From positions 147,077-211,076 of the forward strand of contig CANMLW010000007.1 in assembly GCA_947498705.1 (NCBI GenBank): DNA of 64,000 nucleotides. The letters are read 5' to 3'. Position numbers and translations under genes: made by a program. Below are positions 10,509 through 19,064 of the stretch, piece by piece. Within the stretch, counting starts at the first letter, position 1. Each line of letters begins with the position of its first letter. This DNA comes from an uncultured Aquimarina sp. (GTDB taxonomy: Bacteria; Bacteroidota; Bacteroidia; Flavobacteriales; Flavobacteriaceae). The notes under the pieces are model-generated. The model worked only from the letters and a program-made list of their open reading frames with translations. It did no database searches and was not told the origin of the DNA.

Positions 10509-10913
10509 TTAATATTTTTTTATTTTTTCAATTAAATATTGGGGACAGGGAATTGGTTTTTTTGTGACGCTATCCATAAAAACCAAAGTAGAAGATGCTG
10601 TTGTTAATAATTCACCTTTTGTATTGAAAATTTCAAAGTCAAAGCTTATTTTTGCTGTAGGAATTTTCTTTAGTGAAGTTTTAACAATCAATTCATCATC
10701 AAAGTAAGCAGATTTCTTAAATTTAAAATCAATTGTATATACCGGAAGCATAATACCATTTGCTTCCATAGTTTTATACGAAATCCCAAGTTGGGATAAC
10801 CAATCAATTCGAGCCAACTCTATGTATTGTACATAGTTACTGTGGTGAACGACCCCCATTTGGTCGGTCTCTGCATAACGTACTTTCAAAAAAGTTTCTG
10901 AAGTGATTAACAT
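10509..10913 (-). CDS. YbgC-like acyl-CoA thioesterase (hotdog fold)
   Basis: A 134-residue hotdog-fold protein of the 4HBT/YbgC class. The active-site region reads RYAETDQMGVVHHSNYVQY (about residues 12-30), with the catalytic Asp and the HHSNY motif, followed by the long central helix with the RIDWL segment. It hydrolyses acyl-CoA or acyl-ACP thioesters. It is divergent from dnaA, sharing a 187-bp intergenic region, and converges with yigZ after only 12 bp. Confidence 0.9.
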   Translation of the reverse strand: MLITSETFLKVRYAETDQMGVVHHSNYVQYIELARIDWLSQLGISYKTMEANGIMLPVYTIDFKFKKSAYFDDELIVKTSLKKIPTAKISFDFEIFNTKGELLTTASSTLVFMDSVTKKPIPCPQYLIEKIKKY

Positions 10914-11047
10914 AGTATCATAAATTATTATATATTAATGAAGTGCTAATCAAATTATGCAAAAAAAATAATTAATATTCAACCCCGTTAACGTTTTTTT
11001 TTTACATTTTTTGTTCACATATTTGCCATACAAAAATAGTAAGGATT

Positions 11048-11056
11048 TTATCAACA
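11048..11056 (+). promoter_or_regulatory. Possible single DnaA box upstream of dnaA
   Basis: The nonamer TTATCAACA differs in one position from the consensus TTATCCACA and lies about 45 bp upstream of the dnaA start, where an autoregulatory DnaA box would sit. A single near-match in AT-rich DNA is weak evidence. No cluster of boxes is seen in the 187-bp intergenic region, so an origin here is not supported. Confidence 0.25.
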
Positions 11057-11100
11057 ATTCCTTTTAACACCATAACAAAAAAGCAAATTTAACCACAGGA

Positions 11101-12531
11101 ATGAATGTAACCGCGCAATCAGTTTGGGACAATTGTTTATCTTTTATAGAAGATAACATTACACCTCAAGCTTACAAAACTTGGTTTGAACCCATTAAAG
11201 CTGTAAAGCTTACAGAAGGTGGTGCTTTAAGTATTCAAGTCCCAAGTAAGTTTTTTTATGAGTGGTTAGAAGAACACTATGTAAAACTACTCAAGGTATC
11301 TTTGACAAGAGAATTAGGAGAGAATGCCAAGTTGGTGTATGTAATCAAAATGGAGAACACCTATGGCAATAAAAAACCATTTACAGAAAAAATTCCTAGC
11401 GCGAATAGATCTGCTGTTAATTCTCAAGAGGTTGATGTACCTATCAAAAGCAAAAACCCTGAATTAAAAAATCCTTTTGTTATTCCTGGAATTCGAAATG
11501 TAAAAATAGAATCCCAACTAAACCCTAGTTACAACTTTGAAAACTTCTTAGAAGGAGACTCAAACAGACTTGCACGTTCGGCAGGAATGGCTGTTGCTAA
11601 CAAACCGGGAGGCACATCTTTTAACCCTTTACTAATATTTGGTGGAGTTGGCCTAGGAAAAACACATTTAGCACATGCTATTGGTGTAAACATAAAAGAC
11701 AACTACCCAGAAAAAACAGTTCTATATATATCTGCAGAAAAATTTACGCAACAATACATAGAGTCTGTAAAAAAGAATAATAGAAATGATTTTATTCATT
11801 TCTACCAAATCATCGATGTTCTTATTGTAGATGATATCCAGTTACTATCAGGAAAAGCAGGTACTCAGGACGTCTTTTTCCATATATTCAATCATTTACA
11901 TCAAAACGGAAAACAGGTTATTCTAACAAGTGACAAGGCACCTGTAGACATGCAAGATATCGAACAAAGATTATTGTCTCGTTTTAAATGGGGATTATCT
12001 GCAGAATTGCATCAACCTGATTTTGAGACAAGAGTTTCTATTATCAAAAACAAACTATACAGAGATGGTGTTGAAATGCCTGAACAAATTGTAGAGTTTC
12101 TTGCAAATAACATAAAAACTAACATACGAGAATTAGAAGGTGCTATTATATCACTAATCGCCCACTCTTCTTTTAACAAAAAAGATATCACCATAGATCT
12201 TGCAAAAGCTATTGTTGATAATTACGTAAAAAACACAAAGAGAGAAGTTTCTATTGATTATATTCAAAAGGTAGTAAGTGATTATTTCCAAATGGATGTA
12301 GAAACACTGCAATCCAAAACAAGAAAACGACATATTGTTCAAGCAAGACAATTAGCCATGTTTTTTGCAAAAAAACTTACCAAAGCTTCATTAGCAAGTA
12401 TTGGAACCCAAATAGGAAAACGAGATCACGCAACGGTACTTCATGCCTGCAAAACTGTAGACAATTTATCATCTACAGACAAGCAGTTTAGAAAATACGT
12501 AGAAGATTTAGGAAAAAAGCTTACTTTATAA
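11101..12531 (+). CDS. dnaA: Chromosomal replication initiator DnaA
   Basis: A complete 476-residue DnaA that binds origin boxes and opens oriC. Domain I occupies about 1-90. The AAA+ domain has Walker A GGVGLGKTH (181-189), Walker B with D244/D245, sensor-1 Asp278, Box VII Arg290 and Arg294, and sensor-2 Arg343. Domain IV (about 370-476) carries the signature GKRDHATVLHAC beginning at 439, which contacts DnaA boxes. All residues needed for the ATP switch are present, in contrast to the paralog at 2825-4777. It is followed by a tyrosine phosphatase gene after 42 bp. Domain II is short, as usual in this phylum. Confidence 0.98.
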   Translation: MNVTAQSVWDNCLSFIEDNITPQAYKTWFEPIKAVKLTEGGALSIQVPSKFFYEWLEEHYVKLLKVSLTRELGENAKLVYVIKMENTYGNKKPFTEKIPSANRSAVNSQEVDVPIKSKNPELKNPFVIPGIRNVKIESQLNPSYNFENFLEGDSNRLARSAGMAVANKPGGTSFNPLLIFGGVGLGKTHLAHAIGVNIKDNYPEKTVLYISAEKFTQQYIESVKKNNRNDFIHFYQIIDVLIVDDIQLLSGKAGTQDVFFHIFNHLHQNGKQVILTSDKAPVDMQDIEQRLLSRFKWGLSAELHQPDFETRVSIIKNKLYRDGVEMPEQIVEFLANNIKTNIRELEGAIISLIAHSSFNKKDITIDLAKAIVDNYVKNTKREVSIDYIQKVVSDYFQMDVETLQSKTRKRHIVQARQLAMFFAKKLTKASLASIGTQIGKRDHATVLHACKTVDNLSSTDKQFRKYVEDLGKKLTL

Positions 12532-12573
12532 CATAAAGTCATCGCTTACTACAACACATAAATCACATCTTAT

Positions 12574-13041
12574 ATGAAAACCAAAGTTTTGATGGTATGC
12601 CTTGGCAATATATGCAGATCACCATTAGCAGAAGGAATTCTAAAATCTAAACTAGACTCTCGTTACTACCAAGTTGACTCATGCGGAACCAGCAGCTACC
12701 ACATAGGAAGCAAACCTGACATACGCTCTATCGATATTGCCAAAAAAAACAATATTGATATTACCAGACAAAGAGCCGCACAGTTTAAAAAAAGTGATTT
12801 TGACACCTATGACTACATCTATGCCATGGACACCTCTAACTATCAAGATATCATAGCTCTAGCAAACAACTCACTACAAAACAATAAAGTAAACCAAATT
12901 CTAAACGAACTTCATCCCAACCAAAATCTAGATGTACCAGACCCATACTACGGAGGAGATCAAGGATTTGAAGAAGTATTTAAAATGTTAGACCAAGCAT
13001 GTGAAAACATTGCATCTAAATTAAAAAAATCGGATCAATAA
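12574..13041 (+). CDS. Low molecular weight protein-tyrosine phosphatase
   Basis: A 155-residue LMW-PTP. The catalytic loop CLGNICRS holds the CX5R signature (Cys9 to Arg15) and the general acid is in DVPDPYYGG (about residues 125-133). Such enzymes dephosphorylate tyrosine kinases of capsule export or arginine-phosphorylated proteins; the substrate here is unknown. It follows dnaA by 42 bp on the same strand and precedes an RsmI-like methyltransferase by about 190 bp. Confidence 0.92.
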   Translation: MKTKVLMVCLGNICRSPLAEGILKSKLDSRYYQVDSCGTSSYHIGSKPDIRSIDIAKKNNIDITRQRAAQFKKSDFDTYDYIYAMDTSNYQDIIALANNSLQNNKVNQILNELHPNQNLDVPDPYYGGDQGFEEVFKMLDQACENIASKLKKSDQ

Positions 13042-13232
13042 ACTGTAGCCCTCATATGCTTAATTACAAAGCAACACACAATCTCTACAATTTATCGCAT
13101 CACAACAAGTAACAATAAAAAAATTACACTATTTTTAATTCTGGATACTCAAATAAAACATTTATTGTTTTAATCAATACAATCCAAACACAAATAAATT
13201 AAATAAATAGACCTAAATCAATCATAAAGAAT

Positions 13233-13961
13233 ATGGAGTTTAAACCCCTGGACCCTAAAGGAAAATTATACCTTATCCCAACAAGACTAGGAGACGATGT
13301 ACCACTAGAAGTACTACCCATATCTATCAAAAAAGTCCTAGAACAGGTTAACCACTACATTGTTGAAAACGAAAAGCCAGCTAGACGATTTATAAAAAAA
13401 ATAAGCCCCAGCAAATCTCAACGATCCCTTATCATTAACACCGTAAACAAATACACTGATGTTTCTGAGATCCCGAATTATCTTTCGCCATGCCTAAACG
13501 GAGAGTCTATTGGTCTTTTATCTGATGCAGGATGCCCCGGTATTGCCGATCCCGGAGCCGAAGTGGTCAAAATAGCACACGAAAAAAATATCCCTGTCAC
13601 CCCATTAGTTGGCCCTTCTTCAATTGTTCTAGCAATGATGAGTAGCGGTATGAATGGTCAAAACTTCACTTTTAACGGATATCTCCCTATCGATAAAAAC
13701 GAAAGGAAATCTACCATCAAACATTTAGAACGAATTTCTTTTGAAAGAGATCAAGCTCAGATTTTTATTGAAACCCCCTACCGAAATGATAAAATGTTTG
13801 CAGATCTTAAAGCCATTTTACAACCAAATACTCGCTTATGCATTGCATGTGATATCACACTTACAACAGAGTACATTGCCACAAAAACCGTTGAAGAATG
13901 GAATAAAGAAGATATTGATCTACACAAAAGACCTTCTATATACGTCATCCAAAAAGACTAG
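13233..13961 (+). CDS. RsmI-like SAM-dependent methyltransferase
   Basis: A 242-residue tetrapyrrole-methylase-fold protein related to RsmI, the 16S rRNA C1402 2'-O-methyltransferase. The LSDAGCPGIADPGAEVV segment (about 93-109) and the VGPSSI motif (near 128) match the RsmI family. The N-terminus is divergent and the protein is shorter than canonical RsmI (about 280 residues), so it may be the second, poorly characterised paralog often present in Bacteroidota. Target RNA is not certain. It converges with the lysozyme-like gene, separated by 31 bp. Confidence 0.85.
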   Translation: MEFKPLDPKGKLYLIPTRLGDDVPLEVLPISIKKVLEQVNHYIVENEKPARRFIKKISPSKSQRSLIINTVNKYTDVSEIPNYLSPCLNGESIGLLSDAGCPGIADPGAEVVKIAHEKNIPVTPLVGPSSIVLAMMSSGMNGQNFTFNGYLPIDKNERKSTIKHLERISFERDQAQIFIETPYRNDKMFADLKAILQPNTRLCIACDITLTTEYIATKTVEEWNKEDIDLHKRPSIYVIQKD

Positions 13962-13992
13962 CAACAAGCTAAATCCAGAAAGAAGATTTATC

Positions 13993-14637
13993 TTAAAGAT
14001 TTACCTTAGGTCTTTTAACAGGAACAACAAAAGAAGTATCATATCCACCAAAACGCTTCATATAATACCTGATTGTAGTACCAAAAGCATCAGCAAACCC
14101 CTCTACACCACCACTGCGTAAATATTTTTTTACAGCACCTGGGCCTGCTAAATGTGCAGCTGCAAGAATTCCTGATTCTGTAACATCTACCCCATTAATC
14201 CTTTTTCCTACTGACCACTTAATATCCTTTCTCAAAACCCACTTATTTCTACACAAATTTGCATAAAAAGCTTTTTCCTGAAGGGCCGGATTACTAAGGA
14301 ATTCATTTTTACCAACGTTCTTCACACCGATCAAAGCCAAAGTACCTTTACCAAATTGGTATTTCCCTAAATATCCAAATTGATTTACAACACCATAATC
14401 ACCTCTAGATTCCTTAAAAGCCAATGCCTCTTTAAAACCTTCATAAGATGTTCCTAATACAGGAGATACAAAAGGATCGCTATCTTCTATATCATTAAAA
14501 TTAGGCGCTGCATAATACAGCTCTAAACCAGCTGTACTATAAGAACTAAGATCAGCACTTTTTTCTGTTGTAAAACTTACCGAAAGTATTCCCCCAATCG
14601 TAAGCAACGTAGATAATCCCACTATCTTTTTTGTCAT
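13993..14637 (-). CDS. Secreted lysozyme/transglycosylase-like protein
   Basis: A 214-residue exported protein with an N-terminal hydrophobic signal segment (about residues 5-22). The central region has the lysozyme-like arrangement ALAFKESRGDYGVVN followed by GYLGKYQFGKGTL (about 72-100), in which the Glu of KESRGDY is the candidate catalytic residue and YQFG is a typical SLT-like companion motif. A later helix AAAHLAGPGAVKKYL also fits the fold. Peptidoglycan cleavage is likely but not proven. It is transcribed alone, toward the RsmI-like gene. Confidence 0.7.
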   Translation of the reverse strand: MTKKIVGLSTLLTIGGILSVSFTTEKSADLSSYSTAGLELYYAAPNFNDIEDSDPFVSPVLGTSYEGFKEALAFKESRGDYGVVNQFGYLGKYQFGKGTLALIGVKNVGKNEFLSNPALQEKAFYANLCRNKWVLRKDIKWSVGKRINGVDVTESGILAAAHLAGPGAVKKYLRSGGVEGFADAFGTTIRYYMKRFGGYDTSFVVPVKRPKVNL

Positions 14638-14986
14638 ATAAAAAATTTCTAAGTGGCCTTAAAATAGCCCCTCGCCACTTAAATTTTTGCCGTGCAAAGA
14701 TACAGCATTTTTTTAAACAAAAAAGAATATTGTGTTATTTTTTTTATTTTACTGAAAAACAGTTATTTACGTAAAAAATAAGGCTAAAAAAACCCCTAAA
14801 ACCATAAAAAAAAACAAAAAACGAACACTTAAACGTCAAATAAAGTATTTTTATCGAACAAAATTAATCTCAAAAAAATAGATTAATTCACAACAAAAAA
14901 AGCCAATTTGTTAATAAGTTTTGTGATTTTTCACTGTTTCGTACAGAGAAAGGGTCTTTTTTTCGAACTGAAAAGCAAGATCAAAA
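14638..14986. other. AT-rich intergenic region with a candidate -7 element
   Basis: A 349-bp stretch without a gene, between two minus-strand genes. It holds one TAnnTTTG match on the minus strand (14695-14702, read as TATCTTTG) about 58 bp upstream of the lysozyme-like gene, a plausible promoter. The rest is homopolymeric A/T sequence. I see no hairpin terminator for mltG-side transcripts, no RNA gene and no repeat. Confidence 0.4.
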
Positions 14987-16030
14987 TTAGCGATTAATTC
15001 CTTGTTTATTAATCCAGTTTACGTATTGTTTTCTGTTTTGATTATGCTGTCTTAAAGTTTTTGCAAATTTATGATACCCCATATTCTGAACATCTGCTAC
15101 AAAGAAATAATAATCATGTTTTTCATGATTAAGAACTGCATCTACAGAAGATATATCTGGCATTGCGATTGGGCCTGGTGGCAACGAAGCATTTTTATAA
15201 GTATTATAAGGGCTTTCTATTTCTAAATCTTTAAACAGAACCCTTTTTATAACAGCGTTCCAATCATTACGATGTTTTTTCAAAGCATAAATCACTGTGG
15301 GGTCGGCATCTAGTTTCCATCCATTTGTAAATCTGTTTAGATAAACACCCGCTACTCTTGGACGCTCATCTACTTTTGCTGTTTCTTTTTGTACAATCGA
15401 AGCTATTGTAATGACTTCCTGAGGTGTTAACCCAACTTGCTTAGCTTTTGACAAACGAGCATCATTCCAAAATCGATTGTACTCTTTAAACATTCTGTTT
15501 CTAAACTGTTCTGCAGAAGTGTTCCAAAAAAACTCATATTTATTCGGAATATACATCCCTAGAGCTCCTTCTAATGAAAACCCTTTTTCTTTTAAAAAAG
15601 CCTCATCTTTAAAAGCAGTAATAAGAGAAAGACTATCTGCTTCTATCTGAGTAGCGATTCTTCCTGCTAAATTCTCAAGACGTTCCTGATTATTAAAACT
15701 AACCTGGATTGGACTATTTTTACTTCGTAATGTATTTATAATTTCATTGTTATTCAATCCTTTCTTTAAGATATAACGACCCGATTTGATATGATCAATG
15801 TATCCTTTTCTTCTAGCGATCTTATCAAAAGTATAAATATCTTTAACTACAGGACTAATCTCTTCTATAAGCTCTGTATAAGTTGCATCTGTTGGTATAT
15901 AAAGTGTAACTGTATCAGTTTCGAAAGCGGTATTTGGTGTGAATACAGCCTGATAAACATAATAAGCAAAAATGCCTCCCGCTACTACTCCTAATAATGA
16001 GATGGCTAATAGTATTTTTTTAATGTACAT
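14987..16030 (-). CDS. mltG: Endolytic murein transglycosylase MltG
   Basis: A 347-residue YceG/MltG protein that cuts nascent glycan strands at the inner membrane. It has one N-terminal transmembrane helix (about 5-27), a LysM-like subdomain, and the catalytic region IASIVQKETAKVDERPRVAGVYLNR-like segment around residues 210-235, where the Glu of QKET is the catalytic residue. The DADPTVIYAL and SPYNTY motifs complete the family pattern. It overlaps the end of the upstream GNAT gene by 11 bp and forms an operon with dapF. Confidence 0.95.
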   Translation of the reverse strand: MYIKKILLAISLLGVVAGGIFAYYVYQAVFTPNTAFETDTVTLYIPTDATYTELIEEISPVVKDIYTFDKIARRKGYIDHIKSGRYILKKGLNNNEIINTLRSKNSPIQVSFNNQERLENLAGRIATQIEADSLSLITAFKDEAFLKEKGFSLEGALGMYIPNKYEFFWNTSAEQFRNRMFKEYNRFWNDARLSKAKQVGLTPQEVITIASIVQKETAKVDERPRVAGVYLNRFTNGWKLDADPTVIYALKKHRNDWNAVIKRVLFKDLEIESPYNTYKNASLPPGPIAMPDISSVDAVLNHEKHDYYFFVADVQNMGYHKFAKTLRQHNQNRKQYVNWINKQGINR

Positions 16031-16547
16031 ATATTAATTGATATAAAAATTCATCTTTAAAGGTGTTTTTCACCAAATTCCAATCCTTTTTCACTCCTAC
16101 TTTAGAAAAACCCTGGTTTTCGAACAAATTAATACTTGTCATATTATCTTCAGAAATATTTGCATACAATTGATGTAAACGAAGATGTGTTGCTCCATAT
16201 TTTATAATAAGTTCCAAAGCTTCAGCTCCATACCCTTTGCCTCTTTCCTTTTCTTCTGCTATCAAAATACCCACTCCTGCTCTGCGATGCATTGGATTAA
16301 AATCAAACAAATCAATCAATCCCAAAGTCGCATCATCATACGAACAAATAACCAATCGCAACTGTTTTGCTTCATAAATATCCTTATGGGCGTGTTCTAA
16401 ATATTGTTTGATCAAAAATCGGGAATATGGTGTTTGAGTACTGCTCATCTCCCAAATTTGTTCATCATTTTCTATACAATATACAAAATCAAGGTCTTCG
16501 GGCTCGAGTGCTCTTAGGTATATATTTTCCCCTTTTAAAGTTACCAC
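16020..16547 (-). CDS. RimJ/RimL-type GNAT acetyltransferase
   Basis: A 175-residue GNAT protein. It begins with the family's LRALEPEDLDFVY start and has the acetyl-CoA loop EEKERGKGYGAEAL (about 107-120) and the INLFENQGFSKVG motif near the C-terminus. The start is a GTG that overlaps the dapF stop by 7 bp. RimJ/L-like enzymes acetylate protein N-termini, but many in this class act on small molecules. It is the middle gene of dapF-GNAT-mltG. Confidence 0.85.
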   Translation of the reverse strand: MVTLKGENIYLRALEPEDLDFVYCIENDEQIWEMSSTQTPYSRFLIKQYLEHAHKDIYEAKQLRLVICSYDDATLGLIDLFDFNPMHRRAGVGILIAEEKERGKGYGAEALELIIKYGATHLRLHQLYANISEDNMTSINLFENQGFSKVGVKKDWNLVKNTFKDEFLYQLIYVH

Positions 16548-17326
16548 TCGATTTCTCCTTTAAAAACTTGTTCTGCTGGACCAATTAAATAAATATTTTC
16601 GTACCCTTTTTCAGTTTTTTGGAAAGTAACTTTTAACGCACCACCTTCAGTAGCTACATCTATCTCTTCTTTATCAATTCTTTTGGTTGCATGCATAGAC
16701 AATGCTACAGCTGTTACACCTGTCCCACAAGACAAGGTCTCATCTTCTACTCCTCTTTCATAGGTTCGTACAGCAAAAGCACTACCATTTTTCTTTTCCA
16801 CAAAATTCACATTGCTTCCTGCTTCAAAATATGGAGCTCCATTTCTAATTCTCTTACCTTCTTCTCTTACATCATAATTCTCTAAATCGTTAACCATGGT
16901 TACATGATGAGGAGATCCAGTATCCAAAAACAAATGTGTAGTGTGATTCTCTATATCAAATACATCTTGCATTTGTAAATACACCAAACCATCTTTTATT
17001 TCTGCATGATGTTTTCCATCTATTGCAGTAAACGTTGCTTTATCTTTTATCACGCCTAAAAATGCAGCAAAAGCAACCAAGCATCTTCCGCCATTACCAC
17101 ACATAGAACTTTCATTTCCATCTGCATTAAAATACACCATCGTAAAATCATCTCCTTCGTTATAAGGCTTTTCCAACAACATTAATCCATCGGCACCTAT
17201 GCCAAATTTTCTGTCACAAAGTCTTGCAAATAATTTGGTATTATTTTTGGAGATACTATTGTCTCTATTATCAATGATTACAAAATCATTACCTGTACCT
17301 TGGTATTTATAAAAAGTAAGCGTCAT
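16541..17326 (-). CDS. dapF: Diaminopimelate epimerase
   Basis: A 261-residue enzyme converting LL- to meso-diaminopimelate for lysine and peptidoglycan. Both catalytic cysteines are visible: one in ESSMCGNGGRC (about residues 70-80) and one in ETLSCGTGVTA (near 205). The N-terminus KYQGTGNDFVIID is typical. I chose the ATG at 17326, giving MTLTFYKYQG; an in-frame start 33 bp upstream would lie in the promoter. It heads an overlapping operon with a GNAT gene and mltG, all cell-wall compatible, and is divergent from the HtrA gene. Confidence 0.95.
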   Translation of the reverse strand: MTLTFYKYQGTGNDFVIIDNRDNSISKNNTKLFARLCDRKFGIGADGLMLLEKPYNEGDDFTMVYFNADGNESSMCGNGGRCLVAFAAFLGVIKDKATFTAIDGKHHAEIKDGLVYLQMQDVFDIENHTTHLFLDTGSPHHVTMVNDLENYDVREEGKRIRNGAPYFEAGSNVNFVEKKNGSAFAVRTYERGVEDETLSCGTGVTAVALSMHATKRIDKEEIDVATEGGALKVTFQKTEKGYENIYLIGPAEQVFKGEIEW

Positions 17327-17348
17327 TATTCTTATGTAATTTAAATGA

Positions 17349-17356
17349 CAAAGGTA
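17349..17356 (-). promoter_or_regulatory. Candidate -7 element for dapF operon (TACCTTTG)
   Basis: Read on the minus strand this is TACCTTTG, a match to TAnnTTTG. It lies 22 bp upstream of the chosen dapF ATG and overlaps the region where a longer ORF start would fall, supporting the shorter start. A clear TTG -33 box at normal spacing is not seen. Confidence 0.45.
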
Positions 17357-17488
17357 CAAAGAATGTTATCAAAAAATCGTTGTTAATTGCAAGTTAAATT
17401 GTATAAAAAAAGTTATCTAGATTGTAATTTTAAACAGTAAATACAGTCTATTATACCTAATAAGTAGTTATTTTAAACAAAAAAAGAA

Positions 17489-18922
17489 ATGAAAATGAAA
17501 CAATTTTTGAGTTTGATGGTTGTTGCGATCCTTGCAGGAGGGTTTACATTGGGCGCATACAAAATGTTCATTGAAACAACACCAATGGTTGTTGACCAAA
17601 ATGAAAACAAGAACACTCCTACCCCAGATTTTATTCCTACAAACTATACCGCTACCAATACAAATACAGCATTGACAGCTAGCAGTATTGACTTTACATA
17701 TGCCGCAGAAAAAACAGTGAATGCCGTTGTTCACGTAAAACAATATGGAATTACTCGTACTCCCCGAAATTTGATGGATTTTTTCAGAAACGGAGGAGCA
17801 CAAGAAAGAAGAATTCAAGGAGCCGGTTCTGGGGTTATTATTACAGAAGATGGGTACATCGTTACCAATAATCACGTAATAGATGGCGCATCTGAACTGG
17901 AAATTACTTTAAACAATAACAAAACATATAAAGCAGAAGTTATAGGTACCGCACCAGAATCTGATATTGCATTACTTAAAATCGATGCTAACGAAAAATT
18001 ATCCTATATCCCATTTGGTGATTCTAACCATGCAAAAATTGGCGAATGGGTATTAGCTGTTGGTAATCCTTTTAACCTTACCTCTACCGTAACTGCTGGG
18101 ATTATTAGTGCCAAATCCAGAGATTTGGATGAAACAGATAACAACAGTCAATCTTTCATTCAAACAGATGCAGCTATCAATCCAGGAAATAGTGGTGGTG
18201 CTTTAGTAAATACCAGAGGCGAACTGATCGGCATAAACACTGCGATTACATCACAAACGGGAAGTTATGTAGGATATGCATTTGCAGTACCTTCTAATAA
18301 TGCCAAAAAAATCATAGATGATATTATAGAGTTTGGAGCGGTACAAAGAGGTATTATCGGAATTTCGGGAGGAACAATAAACCCTAAAGCGATTGAAGAA
18401 TATGATATATCTGTATCACAAGGAGTCTTTATTGCTTCTGTAGAAGAAGGTAGTGGAGCAAAAAAAGCGGGACTTCTTAAAGGAGATGTAATACGAGAGA
18501 TTGATGGAGTTCCTGTTAGAAAGTTTGCAGATTTAACCGGTTATGTAAATAGCAAAAGACCTAATGACATTATTAATATAACTGTTATACGTAAAAGAAA
18601 AGAGTTAACTATACCCGTAAAGCTATCTAAATATGAAATTCAGAGATATGACTTAGATGATGTTGGCGTAGAAGTTGCTAACGTTAGCAAAGAATACCTT
18701 GAACAATTTGGGTTGGATCATGGAGTAGCCATTAGCAAAGCGCTTAGTGCTAGAATGCAGCGTTATAACTTAAAAGGACTTATTATTAGCGAAATAGATG
18801 GTAAAAAAGTAAAAAGTGTCCTTGAAGTAAAAAATATTATTGAAAAAAAATACAAGGATGAAGATATTAGCATCACTTTGGTTGATAGAAACAAGCAAAA
18901 AAGAGAGTTTGTTTTTGAATAA
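17489..18922 (+). CDS. HtrA/DegQ-type periplasmic serine protease
   Basis: A 477-residue Do-family protease for envelope protein quality control. An N-terminal signal or anchor helix (about 5-25) is followed by a trypsin-like domain with His129 (NNHVID), Asp159 (SDIALLK) and Ser235 (GNSGG). Two PDZ domains follow; the first contains GVFIASVEEGSGAKKAGLLKGD near 305-330 and the second is more degenerate. The region after the signal is long and Thr/Asn-rich. It is transcribed alone, divergent from dapF, and ends at a strong terminator. Confidence 0.94.
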   Translation: MKMKQFLSLMVVAILAGGFTLGAYKMFIETTPMVVDQNENKNTPTPDFIPTNYTATNTNTALTASSIDFTYAAEKTVNAVVHVKQYGITRTPRNLMDFFRNGGAQERRIQGAGSGVIITEDGYIVTNNHVIDGASELEITLNNNKTYKAEVIGTAPESDIALLKIDANEKLSYIPFGDSNHAKIGEWVLAVGNPFNLTSTVTAGIISAKSRDLDETDNNSQSFIQTDAAINPGNSGGALVNTRGELIGINTAITSQTGSYVGYAFAVPSNNAKKIIDDIIEFGAVQRGIIGISGGTINPKAIEEYDISVSQGVFIASVEEGSGAKKAGLLKGDVIREIDGVPVRKFADLTGYVNSKRPNDIINITVIRKRKELTIPVKLSKYEIQRYDLDDVGVEVANVSKEYLEQFGLDHGVAISKALSARMQRYNLKGLIISEIDGKKVKSVLEVKNIIEKKYKDEDISITLVDRNKQKREFVFE

Positions 18923-18955
18923 ATAAGAACAAAAACCCTTTACAAAAAGGTATCT

Positions 18956-18989
18956 CCCATCACTTTAACATAGTGATGGGATTTTTTTT
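18956..18989 (+). terminator. Intrinsic terminator after htrA-type gene
   Basis: A perfect 9-bp stem CCCATCACT/AGTGATGGG (18956-18964 with 18972-18980), a 7-base loop and a run of eight T. It lies 34 bp after the protease stop codon. Confidence 0.93.
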
Positions 18990-19022
18990 CACAAAAGGTT
19001 TTACGAAAACGTTTGAAATATA

Positions 19023-19030
19023 TACTTTTG
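19023..19030 (+). promoter_or_regulatory. Candidate -7 element for gap (TACTTTTG)
   Basis: A TAnnTTTG match 35 bp upstream of the gap start and downstream of a strong terminator, where a promoter is needed. A TTTG lies closer than a normal -33 element would (19012-19015), so the upstream half is not convincing. Confidence 0.5.
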
Positions 19031-19064
19031 CACGAAATTACAAGACTGTAAAACACAACATATT

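Noticed and set aside
10914..11100. Possible oriC next to dnaA
   Set aside because: Only one near-match DnaA box and no cluster or AT-rich unwinding pattern beyond the general composition; origins in this phylum are often not next to dnaA.
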